Assembly: GCF_018139145.2 (NCBI RefSeq)
Contig: NC_059471.1
Location: forward strand, 96,660,914-96,724,913
Reading direction: 5' to 3'
DNA length: 64,000 nt
From: Gymnogyps californianus
Lineage: Eukaryota; Chordata; Aves; Accipitriformes; Cathartidae
Shown here piece after piece: positions 60,365 to 64,000 of the stretch. How positions within the stretch are numbered: position 1 is the first letter of the stretch; every line of letters starts with the position of its first letter. Position numbers and translations under genes: made by a program. The notes beneath the pieces were generated by a model. That model did no database searches. It worked only from the letters and a program-made list of their open reading frames with translations, and had not been told where the DNA came from.

Positions 60365-63300
60365 AATGAGTGTCCTGCTAGCTACCTTCTCTATGGTAGA
60401 CCTATACTGTCAATAACTTACTTCAGAACTAGGCATTCAGTCCCTCCATCTTATTTTCTAGTCTTCTAGCATTTGCATAGAAACACTTCTATTTTGGTCT
60501 GACTGCCTATTCTTCTGTGCTCCTGTCTAAATTGGACCTAATTTATTCAGGCAGTTCTTCACTGTTTTCTACATGACCTTCATCAATTTCTGTCCTACGT
60601 ACAGCAATGTTATGGACTTCAACTCCAGAGGCTGTGTCATCTTGACCTGTGTGCCCTTTCTGCTTGTCCTCATGCAGGGTATTGGGATTACTGCGCAGAC
60701 TGATGCTGCAGAGGTCTTTATTCTTAACCTTCTATCTAGCAACTCAGATGTTGCTTCCAGCACTATTTTGGCAGCCTTTCTATGTCACCAGCACTTCTCC
60801 ATCAGCTTCTCCAGCACTAAAAGATAGTCTAGACTCCTTTTGTTGTAAGCCACCTTGGCATGTATTTGGAAGGTTACTATATGCTCCCTTCCAGCATCAT
60901 AAATCCAGTTAGTTGCACTCCACTTAGTTGTGGAGCGCAACTCCACCAGGGCAGGAGATGTCCTTCTATCGTCTAGAATCAACACCATGCAATGGCATTC
61001 TTAAAGCAGAAGGATACTTGGTCATCACCTGAGAGCAAGGTCTCATCTACAGGATGTAATTTCAGGATCATTTCTCCTTTACAGGTTTGATGTCCTCCTA
61101 CATCAGGACTTCTCATAGAAGCCCAGTGGCAGCCTGCCCAAAGGTAGCAGTGGGACTACCTGCCTAGAGGTTTACTTTACACGTTTGCTAATTAAGGATA
61201 CTTGCCTTACATATACTCTTAGCATGTTGTGACTTTCACAAGAGCCCACTTCAGTTGTAGTAATCTACAATAGCCATCTTGCAATGTCGTAACTATCCCT
61301 TTGGTTTAACAGCTGTATTAATACTGTTGAGATTAAGAAAATGTTACTCTCTTCTAACTGGAGATCTGGTATCAACCTCTAGCCTGAGAAGCCCAAATGT
61401 CTAAGCTAAATGGCCTCAGACACACTGCTTGTGTTTTAGGCTTACTCGCAGTGTATTCCATCTGAAGTTTTCTCTTTGTGCCTCCCCCTCCAGACACTTT
61501 GATTCAGACCATCCTCATCCTCCTGATAGACGATGTATTGGTTTTCTAAAAAATCTGCCTTTGATACTGGACTGGTTGGTGCCTGTTAAGGTTTCACAAA
61601 ATAAATAAATACAAATTTAAAAAAAAAAAATCATTTCTCTGTCTTCCATTTAGCATCATTAATCCATAAGCCTAGTACATCTCTCCAGGTTGCCACAAAC
61701 CATTTTCAAGACAATCCTATACAAGTACTAAGGAGTGAGAAAGTTTAATTCTTCTTGTGTAAAACCCTGGTATCATTAACAGACATTTCCGATAACTGCC
61801 AGGCAATCATGCTGTATAATCTAACAGATTACAGCCATCTTTATGGTAGTGTGAAATGACTGATTGTGCAAGCCCTTAAGCAGTTTTCTTAAGACAACAG
61901 AACACGTAACCAGCCACAACTTTCAGTTCAAAGCAGAAACACAAGACAGTTTTCTAAGATGCAGCATCTGTTGCACTGTTAATGGGAGCTGTACTTACAA
62001 ATACATCCTGCATCAAATCAAATAGCATTCTATATAACCAAGACTTGCCGATTCAAAATGGGACCTTACACATTTAGATTCCAAATTTAGATTTCTTACT
62101 ATGAATTCTACTTTCAGTTACAGCAAGTCTGCTATATTTTATTAGTTATAATGTACACAACTTTCAACACAAAAGAAGTCTTGAGGGTTTCCCACACACA
62201 CACTGTCACTTGCTGTATTTATAGGCAAGATGATTAAACATTTGTGTTTTATTGTAAAGGATAAATTGTACTATACAGTAAAGAGAAATTCAATACTAAC
62301 TGATGCATAAAACAGGCCTGATCCTTCAGTTGATAGAAAGCGGTTCTCCTTCCCTTTCCACCATCAAATCTAATTTAAAGTAACCCAGTGTAGTGCAAAT
62401 ACATTAGATACTTAGTAATCTCCAGTAATGGCAGGGAAACTCATCACAAATTGCTGAATGTTATGAATCATCTTGTGAACACATAACTGCTACACACTGC
62501 AAAAGGCACTTTAACAAGTAGTTTCATTCATTTATGTCAATACTTCATAATTAGCACAGAGAAGTGTCTGTAAATTGAACTCTTGAGCATCACGCTGCTT
62601 AGTTACCAGTTTTCTTTTATTTAATATTTTGAACACTTGATGTAATGGAAGACCCCATTAAAATTTTGTACCAATGACAAATGACATTTTCATTTTCTAT
62701 TCTAAATGCGTTAGCACAAACTAACGAACTCAACAATGTTCAAAGCCATAAGCATATGCTGACCTGTACTACATACAGTTCAATTGACTTTATCAGGGCT
62801 ATTAATGTAAGTTTGTAAAGTACACTTAACTGTTTTGCTCAATAAGAGAGAATAATAAAAAAACTACAGGGCTGTATAGAAATCAGTGCTGATGCTTTTT
62901 TTCTCCGCAGCTACACCTGAGTGGGTCTCCACTCAAAAGTAACAAGTGACAAGCAATAACTTGATGGCCAGGCAAAGATGCTTAGAAGAGCTCTCCCCTG
63001 CAGAACAGCCCTGAAGATCTAGATTTATTCACTTTTCTTTTTTTTTTTTTTAATTGAAGTTAAGAACTGCAATAGCTCTTCAGGGTACTCTATCCAAGGC
63101 ACACTGTATTTTGAAAGCATTATGATGGCACCCACAACCCCACTCAGAGATCAGGGTCTTACTATTCACCAACAGAGATACAGCCTCTCTACAGAGAGCT
63201 TGCAGCTTCAGGGCTTGGGTGCCCACAAGGCTATACCTGAAGTATAGTTTCCTGGATGTTTTTTTTAAACAGTAAGTATAAAAAAATCATTTTGACCTGG

Positions 63301-64000
63301 ATTCCAGAATCTCAAGATGCCAAGCTACTTTAATTTAACAGTTTATTGGTGGCATCTGGTTGGTTATACCTAATGGGATGTACGCTCTTAGCCCATTCTA
63401 ACAGTGAAATAAATCATTCTGTCTGCAACTCACTTTGCAACTGGGGATAACTAAAACCGTGCCCAAGGCCAGTTACTGCAGGGTAGCCAACACAAGGTGA
63501 CTTGGTCATTTGTGGACATTTGTGGTATAACCACGTTCTCTCTGAAACAATTTAAAGGTTTAGACAAAATGCCTTCTTAGATTAGAGTAAGAACAGCCAA
63601 ATGCAAGAGTATAAATATATTCATAAAGAGTGATGATTCCACTTTGACACTTCTTACCAGGATAACTTCCCACTCATCAGTTCTAAAAAATCCTCAAGCT
63701 CCAGCTCTGAGTTTGTCACATCCTCCATGGCTTCCCAGGAATCCTGGAATGCAGACCCACCGACTAATTTCTACAGGCTGTGCACACCGATGTAAACACA
63801 TAATAAAAGCTTTGCCTCACTCTAACATTGCTAATTAATGAGAAAAATTAATTACTAAGGTAATCTAGTATTTCCCTTTGCTTTGAAATATGAGAGCTAA
63901 TCATGAACTCTGATTATGTACTGCTTATTTTTACTTTTTTTTTTTTAATCTTACAAGATTTAACCCTTAACACCACATATGCATCACCACTGGACAGTTA
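60365..64000. other. Unassigned stretch, possibly more of the old LINE
   Basis: The first 600 bases or so (to about 61000) have the moderately GC-rich, pyrimidine-strand texture of the preceding relic and could be its endonuclease part, but I could match no landmark. From 61 kb to the end the sequence is AT-rich and unremarkable, with poly-A or poly-T runs near 61619 and 63036. No exon was recognised. Confidence 0.35.

Noticed and set aside
1..64000. tRNA, rRNA, snRNA, CRISPR array, endogenous retrovirus or bacterial-style operon
   Set aside because: I looked for T-arm GTTCRA patterns, paired LTRs, gag/pol motifs outside CR1 and spaced identical repeats, and found none.

Overview
The window looks like nuclear DNA from a bird. 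It is AT-rich and CpG-poor and has no bacterial-style gene packing. It carries 5'-truncated CR1 LINEs of the avian type, recognisable from their antisense 3' ends and reverse-transcriptase C-termini, plus a few sharp CpG islands. The species cannot be named from what is visible. Almost all of the 64 kb appears intronic or intergenic. Most open frames over 60 codons look like chance, or fall inside the CR1 copies or CpG islands.

Layout: 1-6480 is AT-rich sequence with no exon I can support. 6485-7290 is a strong CpG island whose motifs (TATA-like box, paired CCAAT boxes, E-box, consensus splice donors) point to a minus-strand promoter and untranslated first exon; a smaller GC-rich shoulder lies at 7430-7660. 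About 9110-9415 holds a decayed ancient CR1 fragment and 16106-16196 an ancient L2/MIR-like tail. A second CpG island at 21280-21870 contains nine perfect GGCCCC units (GGGGCC on the minus strand). A third GC-rich patch at 24380-24630 carries three GGGGCC units on the plus strand. Three avian-type CR1 copies, all on the minus strand, lie at 33016-33755, 47375-48393 and 53008-53650. The best candidate coding exon is at 57325-57500 on the minus strand: 176 bp, one open frame, bounded by AG and GT. A long, very old CR1-like relic covers roughly 58660-60360, also on the minus strand.

The simplest reading is one or more minus-strand genes with very long introns. The 57.3 kb exon belongs to a gene that runs leftwards, and the CpG islands at 24.5, 21.5 and 7 kb are either alternative promoters of it or promoters of separate genes. 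I could not identify the gene. Other features are compound microsatellites and a set of long G homopolymers, nearly all with G on the plus strand. I found no new multi-gene system, no tRNA or rRNA, no CRISPR array and no retrovirus. The most unusual items are the GGGGCC tracts, the strand-biased poly-G runs and a CR1 copy that ends in poly(A) instead of the usual octamer.
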